Below, piece after piece: positions 54,597 to 64,000 of a DNA stretch of 64,000 nt; the first letter of the stretch is position 1; every line of letters begins with the position of its first letter. The DNA comes from Sinonovacula constricta (lineage: Eukaryota; Mollusca; Bivalvia; Cardiida; Solecurtidae). The DNA is taken from positions 28,575,158 through 28,639,157 of the forward strand of contig CM017564.1 of NCBI GenBank assembly GCA_007844125.1, written 5' to 3'. The translations under genes were made by a program, and so were the position numbers. The notes under the pieces are model-generated. The model was given only the letters and a program-made list of their open reading frames with translations, ran no database searches and was not told the origin of the DNA.

Positions 54597-56705
54597 AAGA
54601 TCTCCTCTATCGCAAGGTGTCCTCCGTAGAACACGAATTTCCTTGACATAATGATCCCGTCCATCTCAAGGCGTTCCCCATAGAACATGAATTTACTTGA
54701 CATAATAATCTCGTTTATCGCAAGGTGTGCTCCATAGGACACGAATTTCCTTGACATAATGATCCCGTCTATCACAATGTGTGCTCCAAAGGACACGAAT
54801 TTCCTTGACATAATGATCCCGTATATCACAAGGCGTGCTCCAAAGGACACGAATTTCGTTGACATAATGATCCCGTCTATCACAAGGCGTGCTCCATAGG
54901 ACACGAATTTCCTTGACATAATGATCCCGTCTATCACAAGGCGTGGTCCATAGGACACGAATTTCCTTGACATAATGATCCCGTCTATCACAAGGCGTGC
55001 TCAACAGAAAATAAATTTACTTGACATAATAATCCCGTCTATGGCAAGGGGATCTCCATAAAACATGAATTTACTTGACATAATAATCCCGTCTATCGCA
55101 AGGTGTCCTCCATAGAAAATATATTTACTTGACATAATTATCCCGTCTATCGAAAGGTGTTCTCCATAGAACATGAATTTGCTTGACATAATAATCTCGT
55201 CTATCGCAAGACGTGCTCCATAGAACATGAATACACTTGACAAGACGATCCCGTCCATCGCATAGCGTGCTTAATAGAATATGATTTTACTTGACATAAT
55301 AATCTCGTCTATCGCAAGGCGTCCTCCATAAACCATGCATTTACTTGACGTATTTATCTCCTCTATCGCAAGATGTCCTCCACAGAACATGAATATACTT
55401 GACATGATGATATCGTCTATCGCAAGGAGTGCTCCATAGAACATGAATATACTTGACATAATGATATCGTCTATAGCAAATAGAAAATATATTAACTTGA
55501 CAAAGTAATCCCGTCTTTCACAAGGCGTGCTCCATAAACCATGAATTTACTTGATGTATTTATCTCGTCTATCGAAACATGTCCTCCACAGAACATGAAT
55601 ATACTTGACATAATGATATCGTCTATAGCAAATAGAAAATATATTTACTTGACATAGTAATCCCGTCTTTCGCAATGCGTGCTCCATAGAACATGAATTT
55701 CCTTGACATAATTATCCCGCCTATCGCTGGGCGTGCTCCATAGAATATAAAAATAATTGACATAATAATTCCGCATATCGTAAGGCGTGCTCCATAGAAA
55801 ATAACTTTACTTGACATAATGATCTCGTCTATCGCTTGGCGTGCTCCATAGAACATGAATTTCCTTCGTCGGACATAATTATCCCGTCTATCGCATGGCG
55901 TGCTCCATAGAAAATAAATTTACTTGACATTATAATCCCGTCTATCGCAACGAGGTCGCTATAGAACATGAATTTGCTTGACATATTGATCCCGTCTATC
56001 GCAAGGCGTGCTCTACAGAACATAAATGTACTTGACATAATGATCTCGTCTATTGCTAGGCGTGCTCCATAAAACACGAATTTGCTTAACATAATTATCC
56101 CATCTATCGCAAGGCGTGCTCCATAGAAAATAATTTTACTTGAAAAAATGATACCGTCTATCTCAAGGAGTTCTCAACAGAACATGAATTTCCTTGACAT
56201 AATAATCCCGTCTTTCACAGGGTGTGCTCCATAGAACATAAATTTACATTATATAATGATCCTGTCTATCGCAAGGAGTGCTCCATAGGACATAAATTTA
56301 CATTATATAATGATCCTGTCTATCGCAAGTTCTATCGCAAGACGTGTTTCATAGAACATGAATTTACTTGACATAATGATCCCTTCTATCTCAAGGCGGG
56401 CTCCATAGAACATGAACTTGACATAATGATCCCTTCTATCTCAAGGCGGGCTCCATAGAACATGAATTTACTTGACATAATGATCCCCTCTATCTCAAGG
56501 CGGGCTCCATAGAACATGAATATACTTGACATAATGGTCCCTTCTATCTCAAGGCGTGCTTCATAGAACATGAATTTACTTGACATAATGGTCCCTTCTA
56601 TCTCAAGGCGGGCTCCATAGAACATGAATATACTTGACATAATGGTCCCTTCTATCTCAAGGCGGGCTCCATAGAACATGAATATACTTGACATAATGAT
56701 GATTT
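54597..56705. repeat. 54-bp minisatellite, about 39 units
   Basis: The unit reads CATAGAACATGAATTTACTT, GACATAATGATCCCGTCTAT, CGCAAGGCGTGCTC. Because 54 is a multiple of three, the minus strand shows repeated open frames with an 18-residue unit (MSSKFMFYGARLAIDGII). They are broken between blocks by indels near 55000, 55265, 55500 and 56110. Left-end units share GGACACGAATTTCCTTG, and right-end units share a TCTCAAGGCGGGCTCC variant. The array lies in the intron between the PDZ exon and exon b. Confidence 0.95.
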
Positions 56706-57088
56706 GTTCTACCATCCTTTTAACTTTCTTAGAGCTATGTTAGCTTGGGTAAAAATAACAACAGGTAAACTGAAAACATGTGGGTAGTTTACTAGGTCAA
56801 ATTCGAGAATTGTGATAATGACCATGTTGTAGAAATATTTCTTAAAATCCACCTTCCTAACCATTTAGATCGAACTCGGCATTGTACCAACAGTACAGTA
56901 CAGTAGACCAAGCTTTAGCTTTCGCTCTGTGTTTGAGGGAAATTCGAAGAACCACTGGCCCGGTGTCAGAATATCGCCTAGGTAAAGTGTTATGCCCCGG
57001 TACTGGGGGTCAGCACTTTCTATTGTCATTTGCAGTGGGTGTACCTTATACCCGTGTTAGAGCAATAATCAAACTTGAGGATAGTTAC

Positions 57089-57237
57089 CTGGAGACGAGA
57101 AGTTCTATTTGACCTCCACCTCCACTTATTGCATCCTGGGCCTGTTTGTGGGTGTAGTTTGACGTGTCCCGTCCGTTAATTGCTACTATAAGGTCACCAC
57201 GGTGGAGTTCTCCTTCCGACGGAGTATTGGCGAACAC
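57089..57237 (-). CDS. Zasp-like: Zasp/PDLIM-like gene, exon a with second half of PDZ domain (149 nt)
   Basis: The minus-strand acceptor is CCCCTTCTATTTCAG and the donor is GTAACT. It encodes VFANTPSEGELHRGDLIVAI NGRDTSNYTHKQAQDAISGG and then GGQIELLVS. The HRGDLIVAING, THKQAQDAI and ELLVSR segments match strand and helix elements of the PDZ domain of Zasp/PDLIM/ALP proteins (family pattern GDVILAINGxDTxxMTHxEAQ). These proteins are cytoplasmic adaptors at Z-discs and actin anchorage sites that bind alpha-actinin. The first half of the domain (GFRLQGG region) should lie in an upstream exon to the right. I did not find it before 64000. The six exons a-f total 1590 nt, or 529 residues. Confidence 0.9.
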
Positions 57238-57459
57238 CTGAAATAGAAGGGGAGTCACTCCAATAAATGTTTGTTTTGTCTGTATTACATGAAGTGCGTG
57301 TGTGGGATCGCACTTTAAGGTTCTGTCGCACTACTGCGTCAGACCACCGTGCGTTCTGATCAGCTTCGAAAATTGTGGGTTGATTTGTAACATACTATGG
57401 TACTTTTAGTCAAGATTTGATTGCAATGAAAAGTTTTTTACTTTCTTGTCTTTTATTAG

Positions 57460-57648
57460 TCATCATCATCGTTATCATCATCATCCTCATCATCATCATC
57501 ATCATCATCATCGTTATCATCGTTATCATCATCATCAACATCATCATCATCATCGTCGTCATCATCATCATCATCACCATCATCGTTATTATCATCATCA
57601 TCAACATCATCATCATCATCGTTATCATCATCGTTATCATCATCGTCG

Positions 57649-57693
<45 letters not shown>

Positions 57694-57705
57694 ACATCAT
57701 CATCA
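57460..57705. repeat. (ATC)n microsatellite with ATCGTT interruptions
   Basis: About 245 bp of CAT/ATC triplets with regularly spaced GTT, GTC and AAC variants that suggest a higher-order duplication. Poly-Asp, poly-His and poly-Met frames across it are artefacts. Confidence 0.95.
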
Positions 57706-58975
57706 AGCATTCCCAAATGCGTGTTATTCTTCTAAATGTATTTGTATAAACAATAAACCCTTATTATAATATAAACTAAATTCTGTTATAAATGGGATGA
57801 AGTTATATGGTTACACCTTCATGTAAACAGGCATCCAATGCATATTGATAGTAAACAATTCCATTAAAATCGACTACTCGACATTAGTCGACTAATATAA
57901 CCAGAAAACAACAACAACGATACGGGCGCAACAACATAATTAAAATGACTTATAAGCAAGACAGGGTGGTGTTAATGTTCATTGTTATTGGTGTCGGTAG
58001 ATGACACGAAAGAGTGCCGACTGCATGACTGAGTCTATTGTAGTCATGAAGAACATCACCATTTGAACGGGTTTACTGCCATATTTCACATTACGTAAGT
58101 TTAATGTCTTTATGTATTAAAAAAAACAACGTTAACACAATTATGATACATTATCCGTTATTGATTTCGAGAACAAAATCCGATATATGATCCCAAGTGC
58201 ATAAATATAATTTAACGAACAAAATACAAATGAACCCATGTATTCACTGTAAACAATTACAGATTTTTTATAACAATGCTCATACTGCCAAATAATTTCT
58301 ATCACACGCTTCAAACTGTATGCAGTATTTTAAATAAATTAATAAGATTGGACTTATCAAACAAGAACTTAGTAAACAAATAACAAATAACATATATTAT
58401 TCAAGCTTATTTTTGCTCACGAAGTGCGAGGTTAGAGCCCAGTAAAATCGATTTAAGCACCCCAGTCGGTTTATTTGCCGACTGACCGTTCAAGGGCGGT
58501 TTGCACTATTTTGTTCTGTCCTGTCATAGTTTTGTTGTTACTTTTAATACTGACTGGCCCGCGAATACCTGTGCCTTTTCTAATTGTAATGTATATTGCA
58601 ATACAATATTGCAGGACTTTGTCATATTATCTTATTCAAAAAATGCAAAAGTTTGGCGGAACATGTGTATTTGTAGATAAAACACAATCGTTTATTATAC
58701 CGTAATAAAGCTAAACATTTATGCCAAACAATTGTTATACATTTTACGAGGATTATATTTCCTGAGGAGGAATTATGCTCTCTTGGCACATATTGGGTTC
58801 GATGAGTGGCAACGCTCCCAAACAGCAATCACTTAATGTTAGAATTAAGACGTACACCTTTATAATTGCCGACTAATATAGAGCAATAAAGCGGTGTTAT
58901 CTTTCCCTTTGTAGCTCTAATATTACGTGGGTTACCTAGTGTATCTTCAAATGCGTCGTTATCAGACAGTTACAT
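57706..58975. other. Upstream/intronic stretch, no gene recognised
   Basis: AT-rich. None of the short open frames resembles a known protein and no PDZ first-half exon was found. Confidence 0.45.
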
Positions 58976-59118
58976 GTAAAGAGTGGCCATTTTAAGATCA
59001 ATTAAAACAGACGTAAAGAATGGCCAATTAAGATCAATTAAAACAGACGTAAAGAGTGGCCATTGTTAGTTTCATTAAAAACAGATATAAAAAGAGGCAA
59101 TTTTAAGCTTAATTAAAA
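58976..59118. repeat. About 37-bp tandem repeat, four units
   Basis: The unit contains GTAAAGAGTGGCCATTTTAA and GATCAATTAAAACAGAC. The units are diverged, and the block directly precedes the 36-bp array. Confidence 0.8.
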
Positions 59119-59146
59119 AGTATAATATTATAAAGTAAGAGTTGTT

Positions 59147-61188
59147 TAGTTAACGATCTGTATGGAGTAACCTCTCTTATATTAGCTAACGATCTGTATG
59201 AAGTAACCTCTCTTATATTAGTTAACGATCTGTATGAAGTAACCTCTCTTATATTAGTTAACGATCTGTATGAAGTAACCTCTCTTATATTAGCTAACGA
59301 TCTGTATAAAGTAACCTCTCTTATATTAGTTAACGATCTGTATGAAGTAACCTCCCTAATATTAGTTAAAGATCTGCATGAAGTAACCTCTCTTAAATAA
59401 GTTAACAATCTGTATGAAATAACCTCTCTTATACTAGTTAACGATCTGTATGAAGTAACCTCTCTTATAATAGTTAACGATCTGTATGAAGTAACCTCTC
59501 TTATATTAGTTAACGATCTGTATGAAGTAACCTCTCTTATAATAGTTAAAGATCTGTATGAAGTAACCTCTCTTATATTATTTAACGATCTGTATGAAGT
59601 AACCTCTCTTATATTAGCTAACGATCTGTATGAAGTAACCTCTCTTATATTAGTTAAAGATCAGTATGAAGTAACCTCTCTTATATTAGTTAACGATCTG
59701 TATGAAGTAACCTCTCTTATAATAGTTAACGATCTGTATGAAGTAACCTCTCTTATATAAGTTAACGATCTGTATAAAGTAACCTCTCTAATATTAGTTA
59801 ACGATCTGTATGAAGTAACCTCTCTTATATTAGTTAATGATCTGTATGAAGTAACCTCTCTTATATTAGCTAACGATCTGTATGAAGTAACCTCTCTTAT
59901 ATTAGTTAACGATCTGTATGAAGTAACCTCTCTTATATAAGTTAACGATCTGTATGAAGTAACCTCTCTTATATAAGTTAACGATCTGTATGCAGTAACC
60001 TCTCTTATATTATTAAACGATTTGTATGAAGTAACCTCTCTAATATTAGTTAAAGATCTGCATGAAGTAACCTCTCTTATATAAGTTAACAATCTGTATG
60101 AAATAACCTCTCTTATAATAGTTAACGATCTGTATGAAGTAACCTCTCTTATAATAGTTAACGATCTGTATGAAGTAACCTCTCTTATATTAGCTAACGA
60201 TCTGTATGAAGTAACCTCTCTTATATTAGTTAAAGATCTGTATGAAGTAACCTCTCATATTAGTTAACGATCTGTATGAAGTAACCTCTCTTATAATAGT
60301 TAACGATCTGTATGAAGTAACCTCTCTTATATTAGCTAACGATCTGTATGAAGTAACCTCTCTTATATTAGTTAAAGATCTGTATGAAGTAACCTCTCTT
60401 ATATTAGCTAACGATCTGTATGAAGTAACCTCTCTTATATTAGTTAAAGATCTGTATGAAGTAACCTCTCTTATATTAGCTAACGATCTGTATGAAGTAA
60501 CCTCTCTTATATTAGTTAAAGATCTGTATGAAGTAACCTCTCTTATATTATTTAACGATCTGTATGAAGTAACCTCTCTTATATTAGCTAACGATCTGTA
60601 TGAAGTAACCTCTCTTATATTAGTTAAAGATCTGTATGAAGTAACCTCTCTTATATTAGTTAACGATCTGTATGAAATAACCTCTCTTATATTAGTTAAC
60701 GATCTGTATGAAATAACCTCTCTTATATTAGTTAACGATCTGTATAAAATAAGCTCTCTTATATTAGTTAACGATCTGTATAAAATAACCTCTCTTATAT
60801 TAGTTAACGATCTGTATGAAATAACCTCTCTTATATTAGTTAACGATCTGTATGAAATAACCTCTCTTATATTAGTTAACGATCTGTATGAAATAACCTC
60901 TCTTATATTAGTTAACGATCTGTATAAAATAACCTTCTTATATTAGTTAACGATCTGTATGAAGTAACCTCTCTTATATTAGTTAACGATCTGTATGAAA
61001 TAACCTCTCTTATATTAACGATCTGTATGAAATAACCTCTCTTATATTAGTTAACGATCTGTATAAAATAACCTCCTTATATTAGTTAACGATCTGTATG
61101 AAATAACCTCTCTTATATTAGTTAACGATCTGTATGAAATAACCTCTCTTATATTAGTTAGCGATCTGTATGAAGTAACCTCTCTTAT
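59147..61188. repeat. 36-bp minisatellite, about 57 units
   Basis: The unit reads GTTAACGATCTGTATGAAGT AACCTCTCTTATATTA. Variants include GCTAACG, GTTAAAG and GAAATAACC. From about 60180 to 60650 GCTAACG and GTTAAAG units alternate as a 72-bp higher-order repeat. From 60660 to 61140 the GAAATAACC variant dominates. Minus-strand frames (unit LTNIREVTSYRS) come from the 12-codon unit length. Confidence 0.97.
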
Positions 61189-62090
61189 TGTTCCATTTCT
61201 CTTTGTAGAGTCAGCCAGGTGCGCTATTGTTTCGGTTTCAATCAAAGGAAGCTATTTAATTAAAATCAACAATAAAACAAACACCAAATAAATACAGAAG
61301 AAATTTAACCACGAACAATTTCAAACTGGCCTGAGGAAACTAAACTGCTTCAGAAAAAAGCTAACGTAAATACTGCAATACAAAACACGTCTACTGCCAT
61401 TTGAGATCGTTTGAAAAGAAATGCACAAATAACATCAAATAACTTGCCGACACAACCCACATCTATGAATTCAAAGTTAAGAAAAAAGGCTTATACAAAA
61501 ACATATGATATGCAAAAATTTCTTGATAATCAATATATTCTAAATTGAAATCGGCAGAACTCTCGTGCAGTTAAAATGTTAAGTCCGTTGAAAAAATGTG
61601 GGTTTTATAAGTCCAGACCAAGCAAGTGTCTGTGAAATATAAAATAAAAACTTAACGATCTAAATGTTGCTAGAACAAAAAAAGCCAAAATGACGACAAT
61701 TGTCCAATTGGTACATAACTAAACACGTATCGATGTGCAGAGCCCAAGTGGAACTTCAACAAGTACGAAACAGGTTTGTGAAAAGGCCCTTCATAATGGC
61801 ATAGATTTGCTAATTGAAAATAAAATATTTTTTTTCAAATACAAACACTGTTGCATAAACTCACTCATGCATTCTGCAGCTAGACTTTCAATATCACCAA
61901 CATACTACCTAAGCCAAGATACATTTTTTCAGCTTATATCTCTCCTTAGTCCCAGGAATAGAACACACTGCTCTTGCATCTCACATGTATCAAACATAAA
62001 TACTCGTTTATGAATCCACAAGCTTAGCCGAAAGAAAGAGGGCATATTTCAAATACGTATACTTGATTTTTATGTTTTTTTTTCTCTAAT
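61189..62090. other. Stretch after the 36-bp array, no gene recognised
   Basis: AT-rich DNA without recognised exons or shared repeats. Confidence 0.45.
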
Positions 62091-62350
62091 ATAAACACCC
62101 CCCACCCCGCAAAAACAACAACCCACAAAACAAAACTAAAGCAAACAAAAAACAACAAAAAGCAACAACAAAAACAAAAGAAAAAAACAACAACAAAAGA
62201 AAAAACAACAACAAAAAAAAACAACAACCCACAAACAAATAAAAAATAAAACCAAACCAAATCAAATAATCAAACAGAAAAACAACAACACAAAAACAAA
62301 ACAGAAAACAACAACAAAGTGCGAAAAAAATAAACAAACAAAAAACACAC
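62091..62350. repeat. (CAA)n/A-rich low-complexity tract
   Basis: About 260 bp of AACAACAAAAA-type sequence without T on the plus strand over long stretches. Hydrophobic minus-strand frames (Phe/Val-rich) are artefacts of composition. Confidence 0.9.
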
Positions 62351-62537
62351 CATAAAATTTGAACTAAAAGTTCATTGGAACACATGTGCAGCATCAGCTT
62401 GTAGGATGTGCAGAATAAATGAAAGTCTGGTATGACCATTCATGTATGAATACATTATTGCATGAGTTGTTGTTTTCAAAGCTTTAAGAAATATTTAAAG
62501 AACGTATATTTAAAAGCAAAAAGAATAAGCAAGGGCT

Positions 62538-62628
62538 GTACTGGTTTTGTGGTGAAGGTTGAAGAGGAATGGTTGGCTTGGAGACGGGAATGTTTCTGGC
62601 AACCTGACAGTAGCCGTAAGATGGGGTG
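62538..62628 (-). CDS. Possible small exon (weak)
   Basis: After a good minus-strand acceptor (CTACATTACAG) the frame reads GTPSYGYCQVARNIPVSKPT then IPLQPSPQNQ. The Pro/Ser/Gln composition resembles the linkers of the Zasp-like gene, but no firm donor follows (only CCAGTACAG). It might be an alternative 5' exon or chance. Confidence 0.2.
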
Positions 62629-62639
62629 CCTGTAATGTA

Positions 62640-64000
62640 GACATTTAGTAAAACCAGGTAACAGTCAGCGAGAATAATTAGCCGGAATCCGAGTTGAGGT
62701 CCCGGACAATAAACAGAGACCACCTGTCAAAATGGCCGCACAGAGGCGTGGTATGTCAATATTACGACCGGAAAGGTAAATGTAAATGAATGTTTATCTA
62801 CACTGATTGTACATTTCGGCATTCCAATCAAACATGTGATATCTGATGCTAGTGTAGAATCACAAATATTTCTTTCTTAATTTCTTTTCAGTTGGCATTT
62901 CGAGCTATGAAAAAGGTAGGGCTGCATTTGACTTGACTGAAACATCGAATTGTGAGAGGTAGTGACACAATATTGTCGAAATTGATAAACCTTCTCGAAA
63001 TTAAAGTATGGCTTATAATCTTTGCAGAATGTTAGGATTCAGTTCAAGAAAAGAACCGTCTGACATAACATAACGGCAGGTAATTTTGCAATTATCATGC
63101 CAGGGCCAGTAATTGAAAACATGCTAAGCTGGCATTATACCGCCATATTGAAATTTGCATTCCAATAAGCTATTTTAAATAAATCTAATGCATTCGAAGA
63201 CGTTTAAACATATGTGTGCGATATGGATATTTTTTTATTGTAAAAGAATGTAATTAGCATAGCTTTGTAACTACATAAATATATCCTTTAAAGAGAAAAT
63301 ATGTGCGGGTATTTATTATTGTTTACTAATTATTGTTATTATTTACTAATCCTTACTACAGTGTTTGAAGGCTAAGAAGGCAACTTGAATGTCCAATTAA
63401 TAAAAAAAGGCATATCAAAGGTTAAAGCAAATCTAAAAGCAAATCTAGCAGATCCATGACAGGTGACACACCAAGCAACACCCTGTTCACGTGTTCATGT
63501 CACACTGAGTGAGTACAAAGTCGGGCCCCGAGGTAAACACCAATCGCTTAACCACGGGCCTCATCCGGTGGCACACATAAGTATGTATATACAAAGGTAT
63601 TTGTTAAAGTTGAAGTTATCAGACATTAATGACCATTGCTTAAGGAAAGGCTATGTCCGCTGTAGGAAGATAGAAGTATGCCAAAAGTAAAATGCAAAGA
63701 CGTATGCCAGGTATGTATGTGTATATGAAAGATGGCGTCATTGTTTACAGAGTGTTTACAAACAACACAACAGTGAAAGCCTTGATAAATCTTCCGGGAT
63801 CACACATGTACATGTTGTTTTAATTATTTATGAAGAAGTATTGAAAGTCAATCACTGTTGCTTAAAGCTAAGGTGACAAGTTTGAAGGAAGTTGTATGTG
63901 CTCCTTCTTGAAATGTTTATAAAAGTTATGTCTAGAGAATGATTTACTTAAGCGTTTGTTTTACACACATGTGCAAAATGATGTTTCGTTTAAAAATACA
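62640..64000. other. Right edge, no feature recognised
   Basis: AT-rich DNA. I looked for a PDZ first-half exon (GFRLQGG) on the minus strand and did not find one. A GFRL at about 62690 is followed by unrelated residues. Confidence 0.45.

Noticed and set aside
57410..57769. Poly-Met, poly-Asp, poly-His and poly-Ile frames
   Set aside because: All come from the (ATC)n microsatellite.
59147..61188. CRISPR-like array
   Set aside because: Units are directly adjacent with no unique spacers, and the context is a metazoan genome.
59109..61245. A repeat protein with unit LTNIREVTSYRS
   Set aside because: The 36-bp unit length keeps frames open by arithmetic. The frames break at indels, no signal, start context or domain is present, and variation does not look codon-structured by eye.
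62024..62439. Membrane protein suggested by Phe/Val-rich minus-strand frames
   Set aside because: They arise from the (CAA)n/A-rich tract.
62650..62720. GPQLGFRL as the first half of the missing PDZ domain
   Set aside because: The residues after GFRL (IILADCYL) do not fit the QGG and PLTVxxV pattern, and no donor follows in the needed phase.

Overview
The window looks like nuclear DNA of a lophotrochozoan, most likely a bivalve mollusc. It is AT-rich, with small coding exons separated by long introns, canonical GT-AG splice sites, tRNA-derived SINEs, many short inverted-repeat elements and several long minisatellites. The closest recognisable proteins are animal ones: an SLC5 sodium-coupled transporter, a calcitonin/DH31-type neurohormone precursor, and a Zasp/PDLIM-type muscle protein with a PDZ domain and a ZM motif. 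I see no prokaryotic gene organisation, rRNA, genuine tRNA gene or CRISPR array.

Layout. (1) 985-30604, minus strand: the 5' six coding exons of an SLC5A8/SLC5A12-like monocarboxylate transporter. Exon 1 is at 30.6 kb and exon 6 at 1.1 kb, with a 23-kb first intron; the rest of the gene lies off the left edge. All six exons join in phase. The introns hold nearly all the mobile elements of the left half. (2) 30605-35541: an intergenic divergent region with SINEs, small DNA elements and a G-rich tract. (3) 35542-36570, plus strand: an intact single-exon gene for a secreted precursor with three DH31/calcitonin-like peptide units, preceded by a TATA box and an initiator at normal spacing. Its 3' flank is occupied by an inverted-repeat element that carries the nearest polyadenylation signal. 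(4) 37-42 kb: spacer with a 48-bp minisatellite, a RecQ-like helicase fragment and another small element. (5) 42728-57237, minus strand: six in-phase exons from the second half of a PDZ domain to the stop codon of a Zasp/PDLIM-like protein. The 5' exons are off the right edge or unrecognised in 57-64 kb. Its introns contain a 54-bp array (2.1 kb) and an ATC microsatellite. A 36-bp array (2.0 kb) lies upstream of the first recognised exon.

The hormone gene is head-to-head with the transporter gene and tail-to-tail with the muscle gene. Nothing suggests that the three genes act in one pathway.

The most unusual observation is at 218-1013. A 12-unit, 67-bp tandem array grew out of the 3' end of SLC5 exon 6 and its 5' splice site, so each unit carries a copy of the exon end plus a donor-like GT. 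Other notable items are the three-unit hormone precursor with one unit that has lost its amidation signal, a 3.1-kb TA-flanked element whose 400-bp arms look identical by eye, and three inverted-repeat families that each carry 9-bp target duplications. All coordinates were read by hand and may be off by a base or two.
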